From Persicaria tinctoria (Eukaryota; Streptophyta; Magnoliopsida; Caryophyllales; Polygonaceae), in NCBI GenBank assembly GCA_037127255.1, contig JBANSL010000010.1:27732620-27796619 (forward strand): a stretch of 64,000 bases of DNA, read 5' to 3'. Both the position numbers and the translations under genes were made by a program. The notes beneath the pieces are model-generated. The model was not told the DNA's origin, made no database searches, and saw only the letters and a program-made list of their open reading frames with translations. Shown here one piece after another: positions 1-10,633 of the stretch; positions within the stretch are counted from its first letter, which is position 1; each line of letters begins with the position of its first letter.

Positions 1-322
1 AATATGTTAAAATACATTAACATATATTGAAAAGACATTAATAACCAACTGGATCATAATAACAGACAGGGAGACTATTGAGGGGGGATGGTACCTTACG
101 GCCTATTAGGTTCGGCGACTGGGCAGCGGTCAGTCAGATTGAGGAGGAGACGGTACCCCACTATGTCGTAGATGAGACACATACAATAGATGATCTGCTG
201 ATGTCTGCAGAGGGCTACCAGCAGTCGATGGGGACCCCCCGGCCGACGAGGATGACAACTTCTAGGGGGGTCTGCCATCTTGGGATCCTTCTGGCGATGC
301 GACGGAGGGGCGACAGCCTTCT
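1..322. other. Left edge, no supported gene
   Basis: This stretch precedes the first recognisable part of the PMD pseudogene. It has open frames on both strands, but none matches a family I know. The G-rich composition from about position 70 onward resembles the following pseudogene, so it may be its decayed 5' end. I see no terminal inverted repeat that would mark the edge of the MULE. Confidence 0.4.
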
Positions 323-1951
323 TTGGAGACCCCCGATGTGCTGAGCAGCTGCATTAATGACGTAGTTGGGGGTCGAGGGGCCGACAGGGGTAGACCGCCC
401 ACTCGTGTACCCCCCACCATCCCCGAGGCATCTACTGCAGGCGTCCACGAGGCTTCTACTTCCGGCACACAGGACGCTGAGGCTTCGACCTCCCCCACAC
501 CAGCGGCGATCTCATTGGCTTATGCGGATGACAGGATGCCTGACGTCGCAGAGGAGGCTGACGACGGGCAGGAGGGGCGGGTTGAGGGGATGGGGGGCCC
601 ATATGAGGGGGGAGGTAGGGCCAAGATGAGGGTCAGGGGGGCCCACAGAAGAGGGGGGGGGGGGGGGCAGGAGAAGCCCGCGCCCATCCCTGCGCAGGCT
701 GCCGCACCGGTTGTGCAGGTCGACCCTTTCTTACCACCGGGAGATCTGCTGGTGTCTTACAAGCATCACCGAGCGTACCAGATGTGGAGGGAGCCGATTG
801 TGGATCTGGCGCTATTGAAGTTCCACCATCGGGTGACTCACCTGCTGCCGTTTGACCCGTACATTTTTTAGGGCCCGGGGACCTGAGTGCAGGATCTTAT
901 CCCATCGGGCATCCCGCAGATGAGGTCCCTCCATTGGGAGTGTGTGGACGAGTTCACTTGCACCGCGTTCCTGGAGCATTGGCACCCGGAGACCAACTCT
1001 TTCCATGGGGCGATGCGACGTTGCCTGCCTCATGGGGCTTCCGATGGAGGGTCTGCCGTGTCTGTCACATCTGGCCCCGGGGGTGTTGATCCACACCGTC
1101 TCTCAGTACTACCAGATCACCCCACAGGTCCTGACATCATACATACATGCTTATGTCTGGCGGCCCTCCCATTATTTGGTTGACTGCCCGGTGGATCGCG
1201 AGACACGGGCCGCTCATCGACCCCGCCCCCGCTGATGACCCCGAGGACGGAGCTGATCCCGAGCAGATTCGACTGCGCACGCATACGGGAGGGGGGCAGC
1301 CAGAGGATGACCCTGCATAGCGTCGGTTTCTCCACCTTGGGTACCTAGCCATCGCTGTTGCCGCGACTCTGTTTGTCGTAGAGCCGGATCCCATGGAATA
1401 TCTTCGGCCTTATTTGGGACATCCCCCGGACAGCCACCCTTGCATGGGCTGCAGGTGCCCTCGCATGTCTGTACATGGGGCTAGGCGAGGCAGGTGCGAA
1501 GGGTATAGATAGCTGCACGCCGATTCTACAGGTACGAGACCGCTGAATTTGAGTTATAATTTACAAATATTTATATTATATGCTAACGATATTGTGTTTT
1601 GTGTCAAGGCTTTGATATGAGCGTACTTCCCTCGCTTCCGAGGTGATTTCTCCAGCGATCCGGCTAGGAAGGAAGACCCTCGCTTCTATGCGAAGTTCAT
1701 CGCTCCGAAGGTGCCACCTCGCGCGAAAGATTCGGCGAAGGTGAAGAAGATGCGGGACGAGGTCGACCGTCTTACCGTCGCCGATGTATGTATTCGAGAC
1801 TCTAACTATATGACATATATTTCGTAACTGTGAATTACGCCTGATTTTTTTAATTATAGGTGGAGTGGATGCCCTTTGGGCGTGGTCTGGACTTCGACGG
1901 CGAGTACCGTCAGTCCACCTATCGGGGCACCATCACATTCTGTTGGGAGGA
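323..1951 (+). pseudogene. Plant mobile domain (PMD) protein, 5' part, interrupted
   Basis: PMD (aminotransferase-like) proteins are plant proteins found both in host genes of the MAIN/MAIL1 type and as accessory genes of Mutator-like transposons. Family features appear in order. A low-complexity N-terminus is followed by a segment ending LLPFDPYI (about 835-870). Next comes EHWHPETNSFH (970-1002), and after a frame change DVACLMGLPMEG (1017-1052). A tract containing GLGEAGAKGIDSCTPILQ ends at 1531. Introns are visible at 1532-1608 and 1786-1859, both with GT-AG ends. A third exon starts at 1860 (VEWMPFG) and is cut at 1951 by an LTR retrotransposon. At least one frameshift (about 1005-1020) and an in-frame TGA early in exon 2 (about 1618) show it is dead. 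The G-run at about 652-668 is another likely frame breaker. The position upstream of a MULE transposase on the same strand suggests it belonged to that transposon. Confidence 0.7.
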
Positions 1952-3021
1952 TGATGCGGGACCATCCAAGACACCTCCGGGCACACGTATACTTGGGGAT
2001 GGACCTATGATTCGAGCTCACGAGAATGAATTCATCCTCAAGAGGAAGAAGAAGGCTCCACCATGGGAGAAGGTGCAAAGGTGGAAGCTTGACGTTTTTG
2101 GGTCCGTTCAACATTTGACAGCTTTTCGACGTCTCATTAAAATGAGTCGTACGGATTCAATATTAATCGGATTGGATCGTGCCATACCTTGTCGGAACGA
2201 GGACGAAGAGATCTACAACTTTGTTGTTCAAGGTTTTTCCAGATTCGACCTAGAGATTGGCCGAAAATCAACGTTTTTGCAAGCTGTCACTGTTTTGACG
2301 GGAGTGTGGCCAAGGTGCACGGGCGTGTGGCCAAGGTGCGCGGGCGTGTGGCCATGGTGTGCGGGCGTGCACGAGTCCGCTAGTGTCCGCTGGAGCCGAC
2401 GTCCTTCTTGGCCAAATTGGCTTATTTCCTTGCGTTATTTTATGTGTTAATTAGAACCTTGATTAATTAAGTCATTTTAGGGATAATTTAAATAATTGTT
2501 TTTATTTATTATTTTTATTAGAAATCAACCTTAGGGTTATATATTGACGGCTGATCCATTGTAAACATCAGACGTCTTCCATTATTGAAATTTACAGCTC
2601 TTGTGTGAAACACAACTGTGAGGAAAGTCAATCGATTCGTAGCAAGGCTCATCGATTGCAAATTGGTTATAGATCCTGCTTGGTTTGCTTTGAGTTCGTC
2701 AACCTCGCGAGAGCTTGGTGATCCAGGTAATCACAAGTCCCCTCCTTGTGTCTCCAAGTTGTCCGCTTGGTTGTGTAAGGTTGTAGAGGCGGGTTTTATA
2801 GTCGTTGGTGTTTGGTTCCTACCCTCTACGGAGGCCTGGGGTCTTCATCTCGTTCTATTTTAGTTCGAATCAACCAATCTATCGGTCTTTTCATTACTTT
2901 TGTCGAGTCTTCTATTGCTGCGTTTGAGTCTTTGTTCTTGTTTCTTGAGTCTTTGCTTCCGTTCTTGTCGTTGAGTCTTGATTGTCGAAGATCGGGTCAT
3001 CCTACGGCTAACCCCGTATCA
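1952..3021 (+). repeat. 5' LTR of the gag-only retrotransposon
   Basis: This 1070-bp LTR matches 5094-6142 almost throughout. The main length difference is one extra copy of a 21-bp unit (GTGTGGCCAAGGTGCRCGGGC, 2306-2368), present three times here and twice in the 3' LTR. It starts TGATGCGGG and ends CCGTATCA. Confidence 0.88.
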
Positions 3022-4267
3022 AATTGGCATCAGAGCTTTGGTTTCCGACATCAAAGTTGTGTCTTTTGTTTGCCTAAACACAAAAACTAAAAAAAAAAAA
3101 AGAGTCTTTCTTTGTTCTTGGTTTTTACTTCTTTAATTTTTGAAATTGATTATTATTAATCCTTGTTGTGATTGTTGCGGTTGCTAGCCTATATACGAAG
3201 CCTACCCGGGACCCTAGCTGTCGATCAGATCTTGCGCACTTGCCTTTGAGTGCAATCCCACAGCCGACACCATTGGTTGAAGAATCTCCCTAATTGCTTT
3301 CTATATTAGTGCCTTTTGATCAGCCGTTACTTTGGTGGAAAGGCCCCCTAATCGGCAGTTTTCATTCCAAGCACAAACCCTAGTTTGTTATTCTATCTTT
3401 TGATCTATCTTGTCCTATCTATTCATTGTCTTATTTAATTTTGATTTTTGGTAGATTAAATTACTTTTATCTATCATAGATTATAAAAGGCATTGGATAG
3501 ATCTACTTACCTAAGATAGCCAAACCATTACCTATATATATTTCATTAGGGCTACATAAATTTTATTTTTCTTTCACCATAGCTTAAATTTTCAAGAGTC
3601 CTTTTATTTCACAGATAGTTTTCTTGCATTAGTTAAAAAAACAAAAAAAAAACAGTCCGCATATTAAAAAAAAAAAAAGAGATTACATTCAAAGCTTAGT
3701 CCTAGGAGGATAAAATTCACTAGGGGCAAAAGTAAGCTTTCAAAAAAAAAAAGAGGATTGTAACTAGTGCAAGAAAGCTTAAGGACCAAATTTGGTGAAA
3801 TTGTTATAGCCCTAGTTGACAACCTTCAAACACATACCTCCCAAATCATAAATTTTTTTTTAAGCCCTACCTTGCAACTACAACATCCATACTAAGAGTT
3901 TAAATAAAAAAGAGGTAAAAATCCAAGTTCTTCTTTTCTTTTCTTTATTTTCTTTTGTTCTTTTTGTGTCCAGTTCTGGTCGAGTGTCATTTGTTCTGGT
4001 CGAGTGTCGCTCGAGTGCTGCTCGAGTGTCCGCTGCTGTCGAGTAAAATATAGCCCCTGTCGAGTCCCTTATGTGGCCATTCTTTGTTCTTTCTCTTGAT
4101 TACTTTCTTTGATTGTTAAGTCCTTGCTTGAGTGTTGATTTGCCCAAAGCGGATTGCCCCAACAAGCTTGTCATACCAATTAGAGAGAATAGTGTGAGCG
4201 AATCACTTGTGAGATTGTTTATATTTTTACTAACTGTCACATAGTTCTTTGTTTTTCTTTATTTGAC
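3022..4267 (+). other. Leader between 5' LTR and gag
   Basis: This is untranslated leader, with several poly-A tracts (3091-3101, 3644-3653, 3666-3679, 3742-3752) and a pyrimidine-rich stretch before the gag start. The primer-binding site lies at 3025-3036. A short run of GTCGAGTG-type repeats is present at about 3970-4060. No coding region is supported here. Confidence 0.6.
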
Positions 4268-5152
4268 ATGTCTAATCAGGGCAACAACATGATTACTAGA
4301 GCTGAGATGATCAAACAGTTGGAAGCCGTGAATGAGACATTGGTACGGATAAATGAGAGATTGACGGCAGTAGAGGCACGGCATTCTTCTGGGGCATCTA
4401 CTGGCCCCAAAGGGAGTAATCCTAACTCTTCTCCTCTTAAACCTTTATACGTTCCTTGCTTTATATGTCAAGGTAGAGGACATGTTATGAAGGATTGCCC
4501 AAATAAGAAGACTTTCATGATTAACCACCTAGGCGAAAATAAATCTGAAAATTCTAGTGGTGAAAATGATGAGCATGTTAATAATGATCAATATCTTAGT
4601 TTACTTGCCTCTAAAGATGATTGCATTGAATATGAGCATGATGATTCTTTGATTGCTCATAAAGTTTTAAGTATTCAACCTATGCCTTGTGATGATAATC
4701 AAAGAGAAGATTTGTTTCATACTAAATGCTTAGACAAAGGCAATGTTTCTAATATGATCAATGATGGTGCAAATTGTTCTAATATTGGTAGCCTTGAGTT
4801 AATTGACAATCCAGCCTTGAAAAAGGAAGACAACTTGCTAGCCTTTGATGAACACTTAAAGATAAATGAACAAGCTATAGTGCATATTAAGTTAGAACAT
4901 TATGAAGATGATATGACTTATGAATTATGCACTAATCAAGCTTCTTTTCTTGGTGTTGTAGTGACCTCTAATGGCCTTGAGAGGAGTTTCCATGGGCATG
5001 AGGTATTCGATCCAGGAGCTCGTGTGGATGCAGTTGCGGAATTTTATGCAAGCTTGGATTCGAGGTCGAATCCTTTTCAAGAAAGGGGGAATATGATGCG
5101 GGACCATCCAAGACACCTCCGGACACACGTATATTTGGGGATGGACCTATGA
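4268..5152 (+). CDS. Gag-like protein with one CCHC zinc knuckle
   Basis: This is a 294-residue open frame and the only coding capacity of the retrotransposon. An N-terminal segment of about 40 residues is heptad-like (MIKQLEAVNETLVRINERL). It is followed at about residues 65-78 by a clear CX2CX4HX4C knuckle (CFICQGRGHVMKDC), which in gag proteins binds RNA. The rest is acidic and has no domain I recognise. The stretch FDPGARVDAV near residue 247 resembles the conserved tail of gypsy polyproteins. The frame runs through the purine tract and ends 59 bases inside the 3' LTR. That is unusual and suggests gag has been joined to the old pol 3' end by internal deletion. It is uninterrupted and may still be translated. 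Confidence 0.75.
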   Translation: MSNQGNNMITRAEMIKQLEAVNETLVRINERLTAVEARHSSGASTGPKGSNPNSSPLKPLYVPCFICQGRGHVMKDCPNKKTFMINHLGENKSENSSGENDEHVNNDQYLSLLASKDDCIEYEHDDSLIAHKVLSIQPMPCDDNQREDLFHTKCLDKGNVSNMINDGANCSNIGSLELIDNPALKKEDNLLAFDEHLKINEQAIVHIKLEHYEDDMTYELCTNQASFLGVVVTSNGLERSFHGHEVFDPGARVDAVAEFYASLDSRSNPFQERGNMMRDHPRHLRTHVYLGMDL

Positions 5153-6142
5153 TTCGAGCTCACGAGAATGAATTCATCCTCAAGAGGAAGAAGAAGGCTC
5201 CACCATGGGAGAAGGTGCAAAGGTGGAAGCTTGACGTTTTTGGGTCCGTTCAACATTTGACAGCATTTCGACGTCTCAGTAAAATGAGTCGTACGGATTC
5301 AATATTAATCGGATTGGATCGTGCCATACCTTGTCGGAACGAGGACGAAGAGATCTACAACTTTGTTGTTGAAGGTTTTTCCAGATTCGACCTAGAGATT
5401 GGCCGAAAATCAATGTCTTTGCAAGCTGTCACTGTTTTGACGGGAGTGTGGCCAAGGTGCGCGGGCGTGTGGCCATGGTGCGCGGGCGTGCACGAGTCCG
5501 CTGGTGGCCGCTGGAGCCGACGTCCTTCTTGGCCAAATTGGCTTATTTCCTTGCGTTATTTTATGTGTTAATTAGAAACTTGATTAATTAAGTCATTTTA
5601 GGGATAATTTAAATAATTGTTTTTATTTATTATTTTTATTAGAAATCAGCCTTAGGGTTATATATTGACGGTTGATCCATTGTAAACATCAGACGTCTTC
5701 CATTATTGAAATTTACAGCTCTTGTGTGAAACACAACTGTGAGGAAAGTCAATCGATTCGTAGCAAGGCTCATCGATTGCAAAGTGGTTATAGATCCTGC
5801 TTGGTTTGCTTTGAGTTCGTCAACCTCGCGAGAGCTTGGTGATCCAGGTAATCACAAGTCCCCTCCTTGTTCCTCCAAGTTGTCCGCTTGGTTGTGTAAG
5901 GTTTTAGAGGCGAGCTTTATAGTCGTTGGTGTTTGGTTCCTACCCTCTACGGAGGCCTGGGGTCTTCATCTCGTTCTATTTTAGTTCGAATCAACCAATC
6001 TATCGGTCTTTTCATTACTTTTGTCGAGTCTTCTATTGCTGCGTTTGAGTCTTTGTTCTTGTTTCTTAAGTCTTTGCTTCCGTTCTTGTCGTTGAGTCTT
6101 GATTGTCGAAGATCAGGCTATCCTACGGCTAACCCCGTATCA
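5094..6142 (+). repeat. 3' LTR of the gag-only retrotransposon
   Basis: This is the direct repeat of 1952-3021, 1049 bp, ending CA at 6142 and followed by the target duplication GAGGA. It carries two copies of the 21-bp unit instead of three and scattered point differences, so the insertion is not brand new. Confidence 0.88.
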
Positions 6143-6656
6143 GAGGAGGAGCCATATATGCCCGATAGGTGCCTTCGGCAGTTCGGACGAGTCCAGGGGA
6201 TCCCGCTGCCCATCATCGAGCCGAGTCAGGTCACCCGTAACGCCAACTTGAAGACCAAGTATGTCGACGTGTTTGATCGCGGGCACGACATGTGGCGGGA
6301 CTTGGAGGACGTGGGTCGCTTCTACCGGTTGGCCGAGCACAGACGCACCAGCGAGGAGTGCCGGGCCGGTGTAACTGCAGATTACCTGGCTTGGTACGCG
6401 TCGTAGAGCCGACCATACGTGTTGCCCACGACGCCACCCCATCCGGACCCTCCGGCGCCCGTCCATCCGATCACCTTGGATCCATGAGTGGACCTCCCTC
6501 AGCCTCCAGTCATCCCTCCGGAGGTAGCGACCTGGATGCGGGAGATAGAGGGCTATATCCGGGCCCTAGCTACCGACCCTCGCATTCAGCAGCTTTTAGA
6601 CGAGGTGACGGAGATTTTGGATGAGGTTGTACGCCATCCACATAGACATTGATGTA
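6143..6656 (+). pseudogene. PMD protein, 3' part after the retrotransposon
   Basis: The third PMD exon resumes at the base after the LTR element, with EEPYMPDRCLRQFG, a hallmark block of PMD proteins, then IPLPIIEPSQV and a tract ending DYLAWYAS. An in-frame TAG at 6404 ends this frame. A plausible C-terminal tail continues in other frames (around 6480-6650, EVATWMREIEGYIRAL). Codon use and GC content match the 5' part at 323-1951, so the two halves are one broken gene. Confidence 0.72.
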
Positions 6657-7056
6657 CATGTATACTTTTACAGCTTTTGCAGTATCTATCTATTATATTT
6701 TTATGTTACGACTTTCATATATATCTCTATTTTTCTATCTTGAGTAGATATAGCCAATTATAAAGTTTACAAATAAAAAACGTGAAGAACGAAAACGAAA
6801 ACGTGAAGAACGAAAATAAAAACGTCAAAAACGAAAACGCCAAGGAAGAAAACGTTGAAAGGTGGTTAAGGTTTAGGGTAAGGGGTTTAGGGTTGGATAG
6901 GGCGGGAGGGTTTGTCCGCCATTTTCGGGTTAGGGTTTGCACATCCTTGACGTGCAAAATAGCGTTCTTTTGACGCCTACCCTGCCTATTTGAAGCGGAG
7001 CGGAATAGCTTGAATCCGCACCATCCAAAACGAAACAAAGTCCCACGTAGTTCGAT
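6657..7056 (+). promoter_or_regulatory. AT-rich spacer with telo-box motifs before the MULE transposase
   Basis: The spacer contains an A-rich run of GAACGAAAACG-type repeats (6781-6860). Several TTTAGGG or GGTTTAGGG motifs follow (6868-6945), then a short inverted pair around CCTTGACG at about 6937-6958. TTTAGGG-like motifs (telo-boxes) also occur, in the opposite orientation, at the 3' side near 10,075-10,135. A 19-bp string at 6748-6766 recurs at 7904-7922. It probably holds the transposase promoter, but no TATA box stands out. Confidence 0.45.
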
Positions 7057-9790
7057 ATGGCCGAGTCGCAAGGCAATCGTCGTCTCCAAGTTTGCCAGGT
7101 ACGGATACGTTTCGTATAGTGAATATATTTCGTATGCCTTGCGTTTTGTTCATATTTCCACTAATTTTATTACAGTTTCGAGACTTCACCTCTGAGTTCT
7201 CGGACCCAAGGGTTTGGAATGACCGTAACGAAATGGTTACGCATTTCAAGGACTTGGGTCTAAAACACTACATGATTTTAGTAATCAAACGATCTTGGAC
7301 GTGGGCGTCGAACCGTCCAGGCGGGGTTCTCCTTGCTTGCGAGCAGTATGGGGAGTACCGACCACGCGGGAGGAAGCTCCAAAGCACGCAATCGAAGATA
7401 AACGGTTGTCCATTCTCTCTACACGGGCACGAAGCTCCGCCAGGTCACTGTGTTATGACGGTAACCCATGGTGTTCATAACCACGGGCTTCCCACGAGCT
7501 TGAAGGGTCATGCCATCGCCGGACAGATGACAGAGGGGGAAAAGAAGATGGCTAGGTGGATGAAGGAAATTGGTACTCCTCCAAAAGCCATTGGGTACGG
7601 ATTGAGGCAGTTAGATGAGACAAGCGTCACGGCATCACGTTCCCTTACCAACACGCTCAACATGATGGTCGCCGAAGAAAGGGGTAGTCGGACGATGACC
7701 CAAGATACCCTGCATCGTCTGTGGGAAAGAAGGTACTACTACGAGTTCAGACGACATCCGGACGACGACAACGTCTTGAGCGCCCTCTTCCTAGCGCATC
7801 CTGACGGGATACGGCTACTCCGAAGGTTCCATTACATCATCGTATTGGACAACACGTACAAAACAAATGCGTAAGTTACTTAATTACGATTACATTAGTG
7901 CACATATAGCCAATTATAAAGTATTGTACATGTAACATATTTACACTTGCAGATATGGGATTCCATTGTGCGAGGTGGTCGCGTTCACACCCTCGGGCAA
8001 GACTTACTGCATCGTCTATGCCTTCATGTCGCACGAGAACGAAGACACATACGCCTGGGTGTTGCGTCAGCTTCATATCTTGCTTGGGACGGTTCAACCT
8101 CAAGCTATTATGACTGATTGGGAGCTAGGTCTCTTGGGGGCGCTAAATGTTGTCTTCCCCAACGTCCAACATCTCCTTTGCTGGTTACACGTGACGAGAA
8201 GATGCGAGGAAGTTGCTCTGAAGATCACAAAGAATTTAAACCACGCTGGCACCTTCAAGGGCAACTGTTGGGAGTTGTTCCAATCGAGGTCGGAGGAATC
8301 ATTCAACCGCCGTCGTCAGGCGCTACACGCTGCATGACACCCATTCCCAGGTGTGGTGGCGTATTTAGAGGCGGTGTGGCTTCCGTACAGCAGGAACATC
8401 GTACGATGCTACGTAGATAATGTCTTCCATCTCAGCGCCCGTACGACAAACAGGTACACCTTACTTCATATCTCCCATTACAATATGATATGACATCAAA
8501 CATTTAATGGTATGCACTTCAATGTGTACAGAGTTGAGGGTCAACACAAGGTTCTGAAGGAGGCACTGCACTCATCGACTAGTGACTTTCGCATCGTGAT
8601 CGATGCAATCCATAGAGTCAACGATTGTCAACTGCATGAGCTGCAGACTTCTTTGGAGATCGACCGCTTCAAATGGCCAACAGCGGCGCATAAAGTCAAC
8701 CTTTTTGATGACTTTAATCTCCAAAAAGTGCTTCGATTATCTGTACAAGATGTGGCAGGATGTCGTGAACCAAAACATTCCTCTAGAATGCACGGACCGA
8801 CATTGGAGAGTTTGTTACGAGAGCCCTTGTGTCCATGAGATTCAGGCATACGTTAACTCCGGTACTCCGATACCCGCCGAGGACATCCACCCGTTCTGGA
8901 TGCATTTGTCATGGACTGTCATCGACAACACCCCACTGCCGTATGAGCTGTCATCTTCATACACGGCTTCCAACGATGTATGCGCCGATGAGCTCCACCC
9001 ACCCTCAGCTGCAAGCGTCCGAAGGAAAGGGAGGCATCGGGGGTCGAGGAATGCCTGCAGAACCAACCCGTTGCCATACGAGGAGTTAAGGGAAAGATTT
9101 GAGAGAGAAGAAGCACGTGCTGCTCGAAATGCTGCTCAACATCGTCCACAAGCGACCTCAGCTCGACGTGGACGTGATGATGTGTTCGGAGGATTCAATT
9201 GGTGTCGAAACAACGTTGATCCCTTCATGCTCGGTCATATTGAGGGTGTGAGGGACACTGTTGGAGACGGTCATTGTGGCTACCGTGCTTTGGCGTCATT
9301 GACATCACCGATCGGCGAGTCTGCTTTCTCGGAACTCAAAACGTTATTATGCAATCACTTGGAAGATCACGCCGATCTCTACGCCGATTGTTATATGGGA
9401 GGGTACCCATTCCAGCAGTTCGTCGACTACCAGAGATGGGCGGGACCTGTGCATGGTGATAGGAGACGGTGGATAGAGCTACTCATCATGGATTTAGTAT
9501 TTGCAAGGTATATCAGATTCCTCTCGTCGTCCTAGCTTGGCATCATCCGTTCACATGTCTCCCCATGACCTCGCCAACATCTGATAACAACCCTCAATCA
9601 GCAACCCTTGGTTTAGCCTGCATCGGAAACCAAGACCATTTTGCCGCGGTACGACTTCAAACGTCTTATTTTATTACCTATTCTTGCTTTCCATCTATAT
9701 GTCAATACTCTAACTCTAATTTTCCGTTCTCATAGATCTGGTTGCGTCCTAACGCTCCTATTCCGCTACCTCTGCCGGAATGGGTCGCAC
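7057..9790 (+). pseudogene. MULE transposase with C-terminal OTU domain, decayed
   Basis: MULE transposases cut and paste Mutator-like DNA elements using a DDE catalytic triad. The likely start is ATG 7057 (MAESQGNRRLQVCQ). Introns lie at 7099-7175, 7871-7952 and about 8453-8531. Exon 2 carries a FAR1/WRKY-like N-terminal region ending in THGVHNHGLP. It then has the first acidic site (VLDNTYKTNA) at its 3' end. Exon 3 continues with YGIPLCEVV and the second site (IMTDWELGL), followed by the C/H cluster CWLH. The C-terminal third has an OTU cysteine-protease signature, GDGHCGYRAL (about 9265-9294), and a matching catalytic-His block, NQDHF (about 9630). The final short exon begins after 9736. 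An in-frame TGA at 8335, a frameshift in the A-run near 8722 and a further frame change near 9500 make it inactive. Confidence 0.8.
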
Positions 9791-10074
9791 ATCATCAACC
9801 GAGCATCGAAGGGTGAGATGCTCCGTTTCAAGCTCAGTTTGAGAGATTTCGAGCCTTACGTGTCGAGTCCGGTTGCCCTTTACACTTTTCCTAGATTTTA
9901 TTCCACCAGTTTATTAAAATTATAGATGTAAACCTTTTTTTCCGTTCTTGTAACATTATTCGCATATTATCCGAATGAAAACCTTAACAATTATTGCTTT
10001 CCATTTAATTAGACCCAAAATCCTTCAACTCCACTAGCTAAACCCTTCAATTTCTTCAATTAACAATAAAAAAA
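9791..10074. other. Spacer 3' of the MULE transposase
   Basis: This AT-rich sequence lies between the transposase end and the hairpin array. I see no supported gene or clear terminal repeat. Confidence 0.4.
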
Positions 10075-10262
10075 CCCTCGAAAACCCTAAACTCTAAACC
10101 CTAAACGCGAAACCCTAACTAGGGTTTGCACGTTGTTAAGGACGTGCAAACATTGCACGTTGCTTTGGACGTGCAAACCATAGTTTGCTAGTCGACGTGC
10201 ACAGTTCCACACTTGCACGTTCTTAACGACGTGCATGCACGTTAATAAGGACGTGCAAATCA
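10075..10262. repeat. CCCTAAA motifs followed by an array of GCACGT hairpins
   Basis: Telo-box motifs (AACCCTAAAC, about 10082-10112) are followed by at least four imperfect inverted repeats built on TTTGCACGT...ACGTGCAAA. The clearest spans about 10125-10150, with an 8-bp spacer. Later copies have changed spacers such as TTCTTAACG and TAATAAGG. A related single hairpin lies at 6935-6958, upstream of the transposase. They may be subterminal transposase-binding or structural repeats of the MULE. Confidence 0.6.
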
Positions 10263-10633
10263 ATAATAACAATTTGCGGTGTATCTATCAACACCCCTCC
10301 AGCATGGACTGCTACGCAACTTGCGTCCATGCTAGAACCGAATTTGGGTGTCGAGGTGTGTGATGCAGATGTAGTGGTCATCAAGTACAACTGCTATTTC
10401 TCGGATTGGTTGATGGATGTTACACAAGCTTGCCAGCATGCGTCTGGCAGGCTGACACTGTTGGTTCCCGGAGTTCTGAAGTAAACCACATTATCTGAAC
10501 TCTGTTGTTGTTTTGAAGCTACCAGTCCAAAAAATTACTTACATTGAGCCACACTCACCTTGGCAGGCTCTAAAACATCTGAGATTGTGGTCTTCCAAGC
10601 CGGAGGGAAAAGAAGCCAAAAGAAAGGAATCTC
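10263..10633. other. VPS53 downstream region with an unassigned coding-like stretch
   Basis: The VPS53 3' untranslated region should lie here on the minus strand. On the plus strand an open stretch from about 10290 to 10482 reads like protein (it includes DADVVVIKYNCYFSDWLMD) and ends at a TAA. It has no visible start and matches no family I recognise. It could be a captured gene fragment at the MULE border. Confidence 0.35.

Larger units (their letters stand above)
1952..6142 (+). mobile_element. Gag-only (TR-GAG-like) LTR retrotransposon
   Basis: The element has two direct LTRs (1952-3021 and 5094-6142), both beginning TG and ending CA. It is flanked by the 5-bp target duplication GAGGA at 1947-1951 and 6143-6147. 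A primer-binding site of the initiator-Met type (TGGCATCAGAGC, one mismatch) follows the left LTR at about 3025. A purine tract (AAGAAAGGGGGA, 5079-5090) precedes the right LTR. The only recognisable product between the LTRs is a gag-like ORF with one zinc knuckle; reverse transcriptase, RNase H and integrase are absent. This is the architecture described for TR-GAG elements, which need another element's enzymes to move. The 3' internal sequence resembles the end of Ty3/gypsy polyproteins, so it is probably a gypsy derivative. It interrupts the third exon of the PMD pseudogene. Confidence 0.88.

Noticed and set aside
1952..2450. Extension of the PMD gene frame into a 196-codon ORF
   Set aside because: From 1952 the frame is LTR sequence; the same peptide recurs at 5149-5571 in the other LTR.
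6868..6945. Interstitial telomere array
   Set aside because: Only a few scattered TTTAGGG-like motifs, not a tandem array; similar telo-boxes occur in plant promoters.
10118..10262. Possible CRISPR-like repeat array
   Set aside because: Repeats are palindromic with loops of variable length and no unique spacers; this is a plant genome.
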